Assembly (NCBI RefSeq): GCF_014283215.1
Contig: NZ_JACOMF010000027.1
Location: 1 to 64,000 of the forward strand
Direction of reading: 5' to 3'
Length of the DNA: 64,000 bases
DNA from: Siccirubricoccus deserti
GTDB lineage: Bacteria; Pseudomonadota; Alphaproteobacteria; Acetobacterales; Acetobacteraceae
Numbering within the stretch: position 1 is the stretch's first letter; each line of letters opens with the position of its first letter. A model generated the notes under the pieces. It was not told where the DNA came from. It made no database searches and worked only from the letters and a program-made list of their open reading frames with translations. The position numbers and the translations under genes were made by a program. This document shows positions 1 through 7,212 of this stretch, one piece after another.

Positions 1-74
1 AGATCGAACTCGCAAGACATTGAAGACGCGCCGATTCTGGGCTGCGGGAGCCCCGCTCTCCCATGCCGTTCTTC
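1..74. mobile_element. right-hand end of an integrated element (inferred)
   Basis: This sequence replaces what should be the 5' half of the tRNA-Asn gene whose 3' half starts at 75. No acceptor or D-arm complementary to the 3' half is present in it. Tyrosine-integrase elements that insert in tRNA genes rebuild the whole tRNA at the upstream end and leave a 3' fragment at the other, so the element should lie to the left of the window. No integrase or other gene is visible in these 74 bases. Inference only. Confidence 0.45.
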
Positions 75-119
75 CTGTTAATCCGTTGGTCGTTGGTTCG
101 AATCCAACCGCCGGAGCCA
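75..119 (+). tRNA. 3' fragment of tRNA-Asn(GUU), probable att site
   Basis: The segment begins in the anticodon loop (CTGTTAA, anticodon GTT at 77-79). It continues through the 3' side of the anticodon stem (TCCGT), the variable loop, a perfect five-pair T arm (GTTGG / CCAAC around TTCGAAT, 92-108), the 3' acceptor strand CGCCGGA, discriminator G and encoded CCA (117-119). The 5' acceptor TCCGGCG, the D arm and the 5' anticodon strand are absent. It cannot be a working tRNA. Beginning exactly at the anticodon loop is typical of an integrase crossover point. Confidence 0.8.
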
Positions 120-628
120 TCATCCCCTCCTCAAGAAAATCTGTGGTGTTCTGCCTGGCAGGTGTTCCAGCCCACAATTTTGCCTGTTGCTCTCCATTAA
201 GGGCGAGGCGGTAGGCGCCATCAGGACCGGATCGCGTCAACGGTAGCCTGGCCGGATCCCGGTTCTGGTTTCAGCCGCAGAGTGGCCGGATGCACCGGGC
301 CGGCCGCTGCCGGGTTGCGTCGGCTGCTGCTGGAGGAGAATCGGCGCCGCCACCAGGCCGCCGTCCGCCGGATGTTCGAGGGCCGCCGTCTTCATCTTCA
401 CCCTGGGTCTGACCTAGGGGTGGGTCGCTACCAAGGATGGCGCCGCCGTGCCGCTGGCGCCCGGAGTGGCCGGTGCCGGAGTCGCGCCGGCGACCTGGCT
501 CTGGCGGCCCTGCTGGGGTGAGATGGGCCATCGCCCGGCCGCCGTGCATGCGCGGATGGCAAGGGTCCGGGCCGCTGGTATGACCCCGGCCATGCCGCAC
601 GCGCGCGGCAAGACACCGGAGGAACCCC
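120..628. other. 509-bp stretch without a recognisable gene
   Basis: Short open frames occur on both strands, but none has a ribosome-binding site together with a recognisable protein. The only supported element is the ribosome-binding site GGAGGAA just before the start at 629. It lies directly downstream of the tRNA fragment, so it is probably chromosomal sequence scarred by insertions. Confidence 0.4.
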
Positions 629-1423
629 ATGGCCGATCACGACCCGCTGCTGGTAACCCGCGAAGGCCCGGTGGTGCGCGCCACCATGAACCGGCCGGAG
701 CGCCGCAACGCGCTCAGCACCGCCATGGGTGCGGCCTGGGATGCGCTGCTGGCGGAACTCGCCGCCGATGCTACCGCGCGGGTGCTGGTGATCGGCGGAG
801 CCGGCGGCCATTTCTGCGCCGGCCTCGACCTGACCGAGGTGGCAAGCGACGAGACGCCGGAGCAGAAGCTCGCCCGGCAGACCGTGCGCAACCGCCGCAC
901 CGGCCAGCGCTTCGCCGATATCTCGGCGCTGCCGCAGGTGGTTATCGCCGCGGTGGAAGGAAGCTGTCACGCCGGCGGCCTCGGCTTCGCCTGCGCGGCC
1001 GATATCGCCGTCGCCACCGCGACCGCGCGCTTCGCCGCGCCCGAGGTGCGGCGCGGCCTGGTGCCGGCGCAGATCCTGCCCTGGCTGGCACGTCGCGCCG
1101 GGCGTACCGCGGTGACCCGGCTGGTGCTGGAAGCCGGGGTGATCGATGCGGCAGAGGCGGCGCGGATCGGCCTGATGCATCAGGTGGTGGTGGATGCCAC
1201 GGCGCTGGAGCGGCAAGTGCAGGCGACCATCGCCGCGGTGCTGGAAGGGGCGCCACGGGCGCTGGCGGAGACCAAGGGGCTGCTGGCCGCGCTCGGCCCG
1301 ATCGCGCCGGAGGGCTATGCCGAAGCCGGCGCCGCCGCCTTCGCCCGCACCGCCTCCAGCGCCGAGGCGACGGAAGGGATCGCGGCCTTCAAGGCGAAGC
1401 GGAAGCCGAACTGGGTGGGGTAA
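629..1423 (+). CDS. enoyl-CoA hydratase/isomerase family protein
   Basis: A 264-residue crotonase-fold protein, the usual length. The N-terminal NRPERRNAL motif binds CoA. The oxyanion-hole region GGHFCAGLDL (about 66-75) and the EGSCHAGGLGFACAADIA helix are intact. A glutamate in PEVRRGLVPAQ could act as the catalytic base, so hydratase, isomerase or related lyase activity are all possible; the substrate is unknown. The start follows a GGAGGAA ribosome-binding site. It stands alone, with no fatty-acid genes adjacent. Family assignment is firm, specific reaction is not. Confidence 0.9.
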   Translation: MADHDPLLVTREGPVVRATMNRPERRNALSTAMGAAWDALLAELAADATARVLVIGGAGGHFCAGLDLTEVASDETPEQKLARQTVRNRRTGQRFADISALPQVVIAAVEGSCHAGGLGFACAADIAVATATARFAAPEVRRGLVPAQILPWLARRAGRTAVTRLVLEAGVIDAAEAARIGLMHQVVVDATALERQVQATIAAVLEGAPRALAETKGLLAALGPIAPEGYAEAGAAAFARTASSAEATEGIAAFKAKRKPNWVG

Positions 1424-1700
1424 TACCCGTCTCATGACGTCCTGACCGACCGCAGGTAGGGGTAGTCGTTCACACCAAACGCCGTGATCAGGCCCGTTGG
1501 AAGCGTGACCCGGCAACGGGTTGGGTTGATCGAAGCCGCCAGCCCCAGGTGGCAGGATCCACAACCTGTGGATGCAACGAATGGCAAGATTACTCAGTAT
1601 TGGAGAGTGCGCGCCATTTCGTTCTCCTCTTCATCGCCGTAACGCAACGCCCAAGCTGCTCCGTCGTTACGCCTTCACCGGGCCGGCCTTCCGGCCCGCG
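1424..1700. other. intergenic; minus-strand protein-tail relic and a hairpin
   Basis: On the minus strand (about 1513 to 1434) a short frame reads ITAFGVNDYPYLRSV before a stop. It looks like the tail of a lost protein, but I cannot name the family. At 1679-1698 an 8-bp GC hairpin (CGGGCCGG, loop CCTT, CCGGCCCG) ends two bases before the ATG at 1701. It would mask any ribosome-binding site for that start, or act as a terminator or attenuator. It has no T run. Confidence 0.35.
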
Positions 1701-2765
1701 ATGGAGGCGCGCGTGAAGACGGGCCTGCCGAATGATGCAGCGTTCATGGAGCGTGCCTTCGTGAACCTGGTCCGCTGGTTGCGCCCGGCACAACGGATGC
1801 CTGCCTGGGCACAGTACGCCATCACCATCCTGCTTGTGCTGGCCGCATTGGCGCTGCGGCTCGCCTTGGAGGACATCTACCGATATCCATTCCTGACCTT
1901 CTACTGCGCGATTCTCCTGGCGGCCCTGCTGTTCGGATGGGGGGCTGGCTCTGTCGCCACGCTGCTCAGCGGCATTTGCGCATTCTGGTTCTTTGTCGAG
2001 CCGCGCGGTGGTGGCGTGTTCCTGCTGGCCGATGGGCTGGTGGCCTTCACCGCCTTCGTCATCCTCTGCATGGTGGCCGCCTTCACAGTGGCGATCGCCC
2101 GCGCCACGGTGAATGATCTGGCCGAGGCGAACCAGCGCCTGGCCGCCTCGGATGCGCAGAAGGCCGTCCTGCTCGTTGACATCAACCATCGTCTCAAGAA
2201 CAGCCTGCACGCGATCGCCGGCATCCTCAGCGCTGAAGGCAGGCGTATGGCTGATGCCCGCGTGCGCCCCTTGCTGGAGGATGCGGCCGGACGACTTCGG
2301 GTCCTGGCCCGCGTGCATGAACGGCTGCACCTCGGCCCAAGCACCGATGCCGCCTTGTTGGTCGAAATGCGCGGCTTCCTCAACGCGCTCTGCGCTGATC
2401 TGCGGCCGACATTGATAGAGCTGCGTCCCGTGGCGCTCAGGGTATCGGTCGATGACGTCACCCTCGGCGTGACGCAGGCCGTCGCGGTCGGGCTGATCGT
2501 CAACGAGCTTGTTACAAATGCGCTGCGCCACGCCTTCCCGGGTGACCGGGCCGGTACCGTCTCGGTCCGGCTGTCCGGTGAGGATGACGGATGGCTTTCG
2601 CTGCAGGTGACGGATGACGGGGTCGGCACCAGGGCCGAAGGCGGCGGCACGGGGACACGGCTCATCCGCGCGTTGGCGCAGCAGCTGGGCGGCACGGTCG
2701 AGCAGCGGGAACGGCAACCGGGAACCGAAGTGACGGTCCGCTTTCCGGCGGCGGAACTCGGATGA
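1701..2765 (+). CDS. orphan membrane sensor histidine kinase (DUF4118 plus HisKA_2/HWE type)
   Basis: The N-terminal half has four hydrophobic segments (about residues 25-140) like the DUF4118 sensor domain of KdpD-type kinases. Next is an H box DINHRLKN with the phospho-acceptor histidine at about 163, then an ATPase domain with N box NELVTNALRH (about 267-276) and glycine-rich lid motifs. This H box belongs to the HisKA_2/HWE group common in alphaproteobacteria and used in general-stress or light signalling. No response regulator is adjacent. The start is uncertain: ATG 1701 has a hairpin in place of a ribosome-binding site, ATG 1746 is an alternative, and the frame is open back to 1572. 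Confidence 0.82.
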   Translation: MEARVKTGLPNDAAFMERAFVNLVRWLRPAQRMPAWAQYAITILLVLAALALRLALEDIYRYPFLTFYCAILLAALLFGWGAGSVATLLSGICAFWFFVEPRGGGVFLLADGLVAFTAFVILCMVAAFTVAIARATVNDLAEANQRLAASDAQKAVLLVDINHRLKNSLHAIAGILSAEGRRMADARVRPLLEDAAGRLRVLARVHERLHLGPSTDAALLVEMRGFLNALCADLRPTLIELRPVALRVSVDDVTLGVTQAVAVGLIVNELVTNALRHAFPGDRAGTVSVRLSGEDDGWLSLQVTDDGVGTRAEGGGTGTRLIRALAQQLGGTVEQRERQPGTEVTVRFPAAELG

Positions 2766-2967
2766 GGCGGCGAAGCCAGCTGGCCCTGGATCGGTCATCC
2801 GACCCGGGCGGGCGCTGGTCGTCGTGACACCGCCCCACAGCGGTTGGCGTTCAGGTCTGGACGCAAGCCACTGTAGCCTGTGGTTGCAAAGCGGATTCAC
2901 GCCCAAGAGCGTTCGCGCCACCCTGCAATCCGCTTTAGCACTACCTGGGCACTGTTGAGTTTGCTTT

Positions 2968-3527
2968 GCGTTGCCTTTGGGCTTGGCCGAGTTGCCCTGG
3001 CACCGGGTCACTTGGCGGCAGGGCACTAATGCCCGCTCACGGCACGGTTCACGACGAGGCGCATCCGGGTCGGCGACGGGGCAGGCTGGGCCAACAACCG
3101 CCACTTGCCAAGCGACGAGGTTTGGCTGCTAGGCGAATAGCGCCCGAGTGGGGAGCGCAACTGCGACCTGCCCAACCTGCCGCCGCGGAGCTCGCTGCGG
3201 GCTCTGGCCTCGGCCATCAAAAGCCGCTGGGCCTGCGAGCCGGCGCGTCAGCAGCTGAAGCAGGAGCTGGGCCTGAGCCACTTCGACGGGCGGTCCTGGA
3301 CCGGCCTGCATCGGCATGCGCTGATGACCTGCATCGCCTTCGCGTATCTGCAGCACCTCCGCCTCGCCGGTCAGCGCCCGACGGGGCTGGGGGAAAATGT
3401 TGCGCCAAGTTCCAGGACCACCACCATCGCCCAGTCTGCAGTACGCCGTGCCATCATGACGCGCCTGTTCGCCAACCTCGCCAATCGGGTAACCGCACTG
3501 CCAGTGCAAACTCAGGCCACCACCTGA
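2968..3527 (+). pseudogene. IS701-type transposase remnant (C-terminal half)
   Basis: Two frames together give the C-terminal third of an IS701-family (DDE) transposase. One frame (about 2983-3045) reads ELPWHRVTWRQGTNARS. After a one-base frameshift near 3045, the second (to the TGA at 3525-3527) reads IRVGDGAGWANNRHLP, EVWLLGE, a TAG where tryptophan is expected (about 3138), then SAIKSRWACEPARQQLKQE and HFDGRSWTGLHRHALMT. The SWTGLHRHALM block is characteristic of the family. The N-terminal half and the terminal inverted repeats are not visible. It sits directly upstream of the arsenic island, consistent with past IS-mediated transfer. Confidence 0.8.
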
Positions 3528-3693
3528 CTTCAGACCGCCCAGGTCGTGGTAGCACGTATGCTGTTTGGTACCATCGCCCGGGTTGCCGCCTGGATGCGAA
3601 ATGGGCGGTGACGCTCCACCTCCTGTCCGACCACGGCGCGCTGCCGGCGGATGGCACTCTGGCCGCGCAGAACGCGGGAGCGATGCAAATCCG

Positions 3694-3736
3694 TTGAGGC
3701 TGGTACCCCTTGATGCCTCAACCCTTGAGGTATAAG
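3694..3736 (+). promoter_or_regulatory. padR promoter with repeated TTGAGG operator half-sites
   Basis: There are three copies of one half-site: TTGAGG at 3694-3699, its complement CCTCAA at 3716-3721, and TTGAGG at 3725-3730. The last two form a perfect dyad with a 3-bp spacer, and the outer pair extends to TTGAGGC/GCCTCAA. The dyad lies between a -35-like TTGATG (3710-3715) and a -10-like TATAAG (3731-3736), 15 bp apart. A protein bound there would block polymerase. Predicted transcription start is about 3743-3746, at or next to the ATG at 3746. Confidence 0.6.
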
Positions 3737-3745
3737 TATGCGCCC

Positions 3746-4186
3746 ATGCGAGCGCCCCGACAACCAGCATCCCGTGAGCCCCGGACGGTGCCCCCGCCTC
3801 CCATCGACTACGCCTCCCGCCACTACTGGGCCGGCACGATCAAGATGGGCCTCAGCAAGTTTTTCATCCTGCGCGTCCTGCATGACGGACCGATGCACGG
3901 CTACGACGTCGCTCGGGCCGTTGAGCGGGCGACCGGCGGCTGCTGCTCGCCCACTGAAGGGACGATCTACCCGGTGCTGCGGGAGTTCGAGGCCGGCGGC
4001 TTCGTCACCGCCACCGAGGAGGTGGTCCAGGGTCGCCAGCGGCGTGTCTACGCACTGACCGATGCTGGGCGTGCCGCCTTCCGTGTCGCGCTGGAGGCGT
4101 GGATGGAAGCGACCACGGCCTTGCAGGACACCGGCCGCGCCTTCGCTGCCGCCGATCGCGCCAAGGCCGAGAAGGGCTGCTGCTGA
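3746..4186 (+). CDS. PadR-family regulator with vicinal cysteines, candidate arsenic sensor
   Basis: A 146-residue winged-helix protein. FFILRVLHDGPMHGYDVARAVE followed by CSPTEGTIYPVLREFE is the PadR recognition-helix region, and GRQRRVYALTDAGR is the wing. Two cysteine pairs stand out: CC at 66-67 beside the DNA-binding helix and CC as the last two residues. Paired cysteines bind As(III) or Sb(III) in ArsR-type sensors, so a metalloid-responsive PadR is inferred, not shown. The start at 3746 gives a nearly leaderless transcript; ATG 3845 is an alternative but would drop the DYASRHYWAGTIK segment. It precedes and probably controls the flavoprotein and MFS genes. Confidence 0.85.
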   Translation: MRAPRQPASREPRTVPPPPIDYASRHYWAGTIKMGLSKFFILRVLHDGPMHGYDVARAVERATGGCCSPTEGTIYPVLREFEAGGFVTATEEVVQGRQRRVYALTDAGRAAFRVALEAWMEATTALQDTGRAFAAADRAKAEKGCC

Positions 4187-4253
4187 TGCGCGGCCTGCGG
4201 ATTTATCGGTTCGGCCAAATACATCAATCATCTATGCATCGGAGAGCAATGCC

Positions 4254-5651
4254 ATGAGCATGAACACGCTACCGGTTGCCATCATTGGTGCGGGTCCGAT
4301 CGGCCTTGCCGCCGCCGCCCAGCTGCTGTCCCGTGGACTGGAGCCGCTGGTGCTCGAAGCCGGGCCCGAAGTGGGACATGCGGTGCGCGCCTGGGGCCAT
4401 GTCAGAATGTTCTCGCCCTGGCGCTACAACATCGACTCCGCCGCCAGAACCCTGCTGGACGCCGAGGGCTGGGTGGCGCCGGACGCCGATGGCTACCCGA
4501 CCGGCGCGGAGCTGGTGGCCGATTACCTCGCCCCGCTCGCCGCCAGCGCCGCGCTGCGTGGCCGGATTCGCACGGGTGCCAGAGTTGTCGGTGTCGCCCG
4601 CCGCGACCATGGCCGCCTCCATGACGGCCAGGGACGCGACGCCGCATCCTTCGTACTGCACATCGCCTCAGCCGATGGCAGCCAGGCGATCGAAGCCCGG
4701 GCCGTGATCGATTGCGCCGGCACCTGGCAGGCGCCGAACCCGGCCGGTGCGCATGGCATGCCGGCCCTTGGCGAGGCCGCCCATGCCGAGCGGATCGCCT
4801 ATGGCATCCCGGACGTGCTCGGCGCCGCCCGCGCCACCTATGCGGGCGCGACCACGCTGGTGGTCGGCGCCGGTCACTCGGCAATGAACGCCGTGCTCGA
4901 TCTGGTCGAGCTAGCGAAGTCGGCGCCGGGAGGCCGCATCCTGTGGGCCTTCCGCCGGCCGCTGAGCGCGGTGAGCTTCGGCGGCGGCGCGCGCGATGCC
5001 TTGGCGGCGCGCGGCTCGCTCGGTGTCCGCGCGCAGGCGCTCGTCGGGAGTGGCGCGGTGACAGCGCTTGCGCCATTCGTGATCGACCGCATCACGGCCG
5101 AAGGCTCGGCGCTGGCCATCTCCGGCCGACAGGGTGAACGCGCGGCCACGGTGCAGGCGGACCGCATCATCGTCGCCGCCGGCTTCCGCCCGGACCTGTC
5201 CTATCTGCGCGAGATCCGGCTCACCCTCGACCCAGCGGTGGAGGCAACGCCTGCCCTGGCGCCACTGATCGACCCCAACCTGCATTCCTGCGGAACCGTC
5301 AGACCGCATGGTGAGGCGGAACTGCGTCACCCGGAGGCCGGCTTCTGGATCGCCGGCATGAAGAGCTACGGCCGCGCACCGACCTTCCTGATGGCGACCG
5401 GGCATGAGCAGGTGCGCAGCATCGCCGCGGCCCTGGCGGGCGATTGGGTGGCAGCGCGCGAGGTGCGGCTCGAACTGCCTGAGACCGGCGTCTGCGCGAC
5501 GACCTTGGCAAGCGCCGAGGAGGCCTGTTGCACTGCCGAGACGCCGCAAGGCGTCTGTTGCCCACCGAAGCCGGCGCTTGCCGCCTCCGCCCCCTGCTGT
5601 GGCCCTGCCACCGCGGCGACGGCACCGCCGGCCAAGGGATGCTGCAATTGA
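4254..5651 (+). CDS. FAD/NAD(P)-dependent oxidoreductase with cysteine-rich tail, ArsO-like candidate
   Basis: A 465-residue flavoprotein. An FAD-binding GAGPIGLAAAAQL motif at the N-terminus and a second dinucleotide motif VVGAGHSAMNAV near 200 match two-Rossmann flavin monooxygenases or thioredoxin-reductase-like enzymes. The last 45 residues form an Ala/Pro-rich linker carrying four CC pairs (425-426, 435-436, 448-449, 463-464), an obvious metalloid- or metal-binding tail. ArsO-type flavoproteins occur in ars operons without a settled reaction. The start follows GGAGAG. It lies 67 bp after padR and just before the MFS gene. Oxidation or shuttling of trivalent arsenic is a guess. Confidence 0.8.
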   Translation: MSMNTLPVAIIGAGPIGLAAAAQLLSRGLEPLVLEAGPEVGHAVRAWGHVRMFSPWRYNIDSAARTLLDAEGWVAPDADGYPTGAELVADYLAPLAASAALRGRIRTGARVVGVARRDHGRLHDGQGRDAASFVLHIASADGSQAIEARAVIDCAGTWQAPNPAGAHGMPALGEAAHAERIAYGIPDVLGAARATYAGATTLVVGAGHSAMNAVLDLVELAKSAPGGRILWAFRRPLSAVSFGGGARDALAARGSLGVRAQALVGSGAVTALAPFVIDRITAEGSALAISGRQGERAATVQADRIIVAAGFRPDLSYLREIRLTLDPAVEATPALAPLIDPNLHSCGTVRPHGEAELRHPEAGFWIAGMKSYGRAPTFLMATGHEQVRSIAAALAGDWVAAREVRLELPETGVCATTLASAEEACCTAETPQGVCCPPKPALAASAPCCGPATAATAPPAKGCCN

Positions 5652-5661
5652 GGCTTGACGC

Positions 5662-6858
5662 ATGACCAGCAGCCCGGCCCCACCAGGCAGCACCCGGGTC
5701 GTGCTCGCGCTCGGCGCGGCGCAGACCCTGGCCTGGGCCTCCTCCTAATACGTGCCGGCGGTCCTCGCCGTGCCGATGGCGCGGGACCTCGGCATTCCGA
5801 CCTCCTGGATGTTCGGCGCCTTCTCGGCCGCGCTGGTGCTGTCGGCGCTGCTCGGGCCGGCGGTTGGTCGCGCCATCGATCGCCGCGGCGGCCGCAGCGT
5901 GCTGGTGATCTCCAACCTCGTGCTCGCCGCGGGGCTGGTGCTGCTGGCTGCAGCGCCCGGGCCGGCAGTCATGGTCGCTGGCTGGCTTGTGCTGGGGGTC
6001 GGCATGGCCATGGGCCTCTATGATGCGGCCTTCGCCACCCTTGCCGGCCTCTATGGCCGCGCGGCGCGGGGGCCGATCACCGGCATCACGCTGCTCGCGG
6101 GCTTTGCCAGCACGGTCGGCTGGCCGCTCTCGGCGCTCATGGAGGATGGCTTCGGCTGGCGTGGCGCCTGCCTGGGCTGGGCGGGGCTGCACCTGCTGCT
6201 CGGCCTGCCGCTGAACCGGTTGCTGGTGCCGTCAGCACCGCCGCCCGAGCGTGCCGCCGTGCAAGGCTTGGCCGAGGATCGGCCACCGCCCCGCTTCGCC
6301 ATGCCGCTGCTGGCCGTCGCCTTCGCTGGTCCATGGTTCGTCACCGGCGCAATGGCGGCGCATCTGCCGCAGCTTCTCCAGGCCGCCGGCGCCACGCCGG
6401 CGCTGGCGATCGGGGCCGCGGCGCTGATCGGGCCGGCGCAGGCGGCGGCGCGCCTCGCCGAGTTCGGGCTGGTGCGGCACGTCCATCCGCTGGTCTCGGC
6501 GCGTCTTGCCACGCTGGGCCATCCCTTGGGGGTGGCCGCGCTCGCCCTGTTCGGCGGACCTGCGGCGGCGGCCTTCGCCGTTCTGCACGGCATGGGCACT
6601 GGTGTGCTCACCATCGCCAAGGGCACGCTGCCGCTGGCGGTTTTCGGGCCGGGCGGCTATGGCGCGCGGCAGGGCTTGCTCGGCGCGCCGGCGCGCCTGC
6701 TGCAGGCCGCCTCGCCCTTCCTGTTCGGCCTGATGCTGGAAAGCACGGGGGTGCGGGCAGCCCTCATGCTGACCACGGCCTGCTCTCTGCTGGCCCTCCT
6801 CGCCCTGCTGCTGTTGCGCCCGGCCGCCCGCTCAAGCTTGCCGGCCAAGGCGGCGTAG
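5662..6858 (+). pseudogene. MFS transporter with an ochre stop at codon 29
   Basis: The reading frame from ATG 5662 reads AAQTLAWASS, then TAA (5746-5748), then YVPAVLAVPMARDLG and on through about 11-12 hydrophobic segments to 6858. The homologous protein clearly spans the stop, where a tyrosine codon would be normal (one base changed). Everything downstream is intact, so the lesion is recent, a sequencing error, or bypassed. A GTG at 5752 could restart translation but would lose most of the first membrane helix. As the only export gene beside the flavoprotein, it would be expected to export an arsenical; the substrate is unknown. Confidence 0.75.
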
Positions 6859-6900
6859 GATTGTCAGGCCGGTCAGCGTGACCGCCGCCCGGTGGCCGGG

Positions 6901-7136
6901 CTGGAGGGGCGCGTCGTGCAGGTTTCCTTCGGCACCACTGCCATCGCCCTCGCCGCGGCATCGAACATCTTCGAGATGGCCATCGCGGTGGCTATTGCCG
7001 CCTTCGGCCTGGCCTCCCCGGCTACTTTCGCCACGGTGATCAGGTCCTTGTGCTGAGCTCGCTGGCCGGCGTCGTGCTTCGGCTGGAGCGCCGCTGGTTC
7101 CCTGGCTCCGCTCCCGCCGCGACCGTGCAGGCGTGA
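6901..7136 (+). pseudogene. Acr3-type arsenite efflux pump, C-terminal relic
   Basis: One frame (about 6913-7054) reads SFGTTAIALAAASNIFEMAI followed by AVAIAAFGLASPATFATVI. This matches the conserved tail of Acr3 pumps (usually TAASNNFELAIAVAIAVFG). After a frameshift near 7050 the frame continues VLVLSSLAGVVLRLERRWFP to a TGA at 7134-7136, the usual end of Acr3. The N-terminal four-fifths is gone. The relic lies between the MFS gene and arsR-arsC, exactly where a working acr3 usually sits in such operons. Confidence 0.75.
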
Positions 7137-7197
7137 GCGACCGCGTGGGCTGATCCCGGGACGTCATCGAAGTATCACAACCACGCCCTGACAATTC

Positions 7198-7212
7198 GAT
7201 TAAACTAAAATC
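7198..7212 (+). promoter_or_regulatory. candidate ArsR operator abutting the arsR-arsC start
   Basis: An AT-rich dyad GATT-N7-AATC ends on the base before the ATG at 7213, in otherwise GC-rich DNA. It resembles the short inverted repeats bound by ArsR/SmtB repressors. TAAACT at 7201-7206 could be the -10, giving an almost leaderless transcript; no convincing -35 is visible. Autoregulation by the encoded ArsR domain is inferred. Confidence 0.45.

Noticed and set aside
20-119. Complete tRNA gene at the left edge
   Set aside because: The 5' acceptor, D arm and 5' anticodon strand are missing; only the 3' half folds.
428-1564. 378-residue minus-strand open frame opposite the crotonase gene
   Set aside because: Composition is Arg/Gly/His-rich with no family motif; it mirrors the codon bias of the plus-strand crotonase.
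1590-3104. 504-residue minus-strand open frame opposite the histidine kinase
   Set aside because: No recognisable domain, and the opposite strand encodes a clear kinase with H and N boxes.
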